Positions 63,247-64,000 of a DNA stretch of 64,000 bases are shown piece by piece. A program made the position numbers and the translations under genes. The notes beneath the pieces were generated by a model. That model had not been told where the DNA came from, made no database searches, and saw only the letters and a program-made list of their open reading frames with translations. Location: assembly GCF_013423785.1 (NCBI RefSeq), contig NZ_CP058952.1, positions 124,001 to 188,000 on the forward strand, in the 5' to 3' direction. Each line of letters starts with the position of its first letter. The stretch's first letter is position 1. Origin of the DNA: Chitinibacter fontanus. Its GTDB lineage: Bacteria > Pseudomonadota > Gammaproteobacteria > Burkholderiales > Chitinibacteraceae.

Positions 63247-64000
63247 TTAATCGCCAGCGACGGTCATGCGTTCAATCAAAATCGCGCCGACCTTGCGGCT
63301 GCTGGAAGCAAGTGCATCGTCACCAATTGCAACGATGCGCTGGTACATCTCGCGTAAATTGCCTGCAATGGTGATTTCTTCAACCGGATATTGAATCACG
63401 CCGTTCTCAACCCAGAAACCGGCCGCGCCGCGTGAGTAATCACCGGTCACCATATTGATGCCATGACCGAGCAATTCGGTCACCAGCAGACCGGTGCCCA
63501 TTTTGGCCAACAGGCTGCTTGCGACATCAGTTGGCGCAACAAATAAATTATGCGGGCCACCGGCATTACCAGTTGTATCCATCCCCAGCTTGCGTGCAGA
63601 ATAGCTTCCAAGGAAATACCCCTGCTGAACGCCTTTGTCGACAACCGTACGCGCCGACGTGGCTACGCCTTCGGCATCAAACGCGCCGCTGGCAAAACCA
63701 CGTGGCGTGAATGGATCTTCAGTAATCGTCACACACGGCGCAAATACCGGCTGACCCAAGCTATCGACGAGGAAACTTGATTTGCGATACAAGCTGCTGC
63801 CCGATACCGCACTCACCCAATGCCCAATCAGCGAACTGGCGACGCTGGCTTCAAACAGCACCGGATATTCACCGGTTTTCAGGCGGCGCGCGCCCAGACG
63901 GCGCACGGTGCGCTCGCCGGCTTTGCGGCCCACGGCGGCGGCGGCTTCCAAATTGCTGGCTGCGCGGGCGGCGGTATACCAGTAATCGCGCTGCATGCCG
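63247..64000 (-). CDS. pmbA: Metalloprotease PmbA/TldE, C-terminal part (cut by window edge)
   Basis: The minus-strand frame is open to the right edge and gives about 251 C-terminal residues. Family marks: [74 protein letters not shown] and the tail [29 protein letters not shown]. TldD/TldE (PmbA) form a heterodimeric protease acting on microcin and toxin-antitoxin proteins; TldE lacks the zinc motif. The stop is followed 15 bases on by the AlkA-like gene. The start is outside the window. Confidence 0.93.
   Translation of the reverse strand, partial: [250 protein letters not shown]

Noticed and set aside
1..64000. CRISPR array, insertion sequences, prophage, tRNA or rRNA genes
   Set aside because: No regularly spaced direct repeats, no transposase, integrase or phage structural genes, and no recognisable tRNA or rRNA stretches were seen. 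The DnaA-box repeats are too few and too irregularly spaced for CRISPR.

Overview
The window reads as chromosomal DNA of a Gram-negative betaproteobacterium, most likely of the Neisseriales (Chromobacteriaceae/Chitinibacteraceae type). The support is the RecBCD, TonB-ExbB-ExbD, GltS, ArgP-ArgO and type IV pilus gene sets, plus a chitin-binding module in one pilin gene. This placement is inferred from gene content and not from a marker gene. I recognise no rRNA, tRNA, insertion sequence, prophage or CRISPR array. Genes are densely packed and most are housekeeping.

Layout. 1-235: start of a GST-like protein, cut by the window edge. 0.5-1.1 kb: YdjM-like membrane protein. 1.1-10.1 kb: recC-recB-recD operon (minus strand). 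10.3-16.5 kb: two orphan small genes, a WG-repeat envelope protein, a YbjD-type OLD nuclease, a DUF4349-like lipoprotein and a small membrane protein. 16.5-24.3 kb: priA, hemE, a YddA/SbmA-like ABC exporter, a small secreted protein and glnS. 24.4-27.8 kb: upp-uraA and a CNNM/CorC protein. 27.9-34 kb: iron block, with a periplasmic binding protein, a YbiX-type hydroxylase, a TonB-dependent receptor and tonB-exbB-exbD behind possible Fur boxes. 34-35.8 kb: argP/argO. 35.8-38.7 kb: a K+ channel pair flanked on both sides by a degenerate repeat carrying DnaA-box-like 9-mers. 38.7-43.4 kb: 2-hydroxyacid dehydrogenase, a second ArgP-like regulator, lysA and gltS. 43.4-45.2 kb: YajL-like protein and Sua5. 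45.3-48.8 kb: five-gene minor pilin operon. 48.9-52.2 kb: LdcA-type decarboxylase and an amidase. 52.3-54.7 kb: a LysR regulator divergent from a TIM-barrel protein and a nitroreductase. 54.7-58.8 kb: ahpF, ahpC and a chemoreceptor. 58.9-61.3 kb: thiM-thiE-thiD. 61.6-64 kb: a class 1A dihydroorotate dehydrogenase, an AlkA-like glycosylase and the C-terminal part of PmbA/TldE.

How the genes work together. The pilus operon is the most unusual part. Its last gene encodes a PilV-like minor pilin whose C-terminus is a Cys/Trp-rich module closely resembling CBM5/12 chitin-binding domains, joined by a Pro/Thr/Ala linker. This suggests type IV pili that grip chitin directly. Lysine metabolism recurs: an ArgP-type regulator beside the ArgO/LysE exporter, a second ArgP-type regulator beside lysA, and an LdcA-type decarboxylase. 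The iron block combines an outer-membrane receptor, its usual YbiX partner and the TonB energy-transducing complex. Start codons were moved from the longest open frame to internal ATGs where a ribosome binding site, signal peptide or family alignment supported it.
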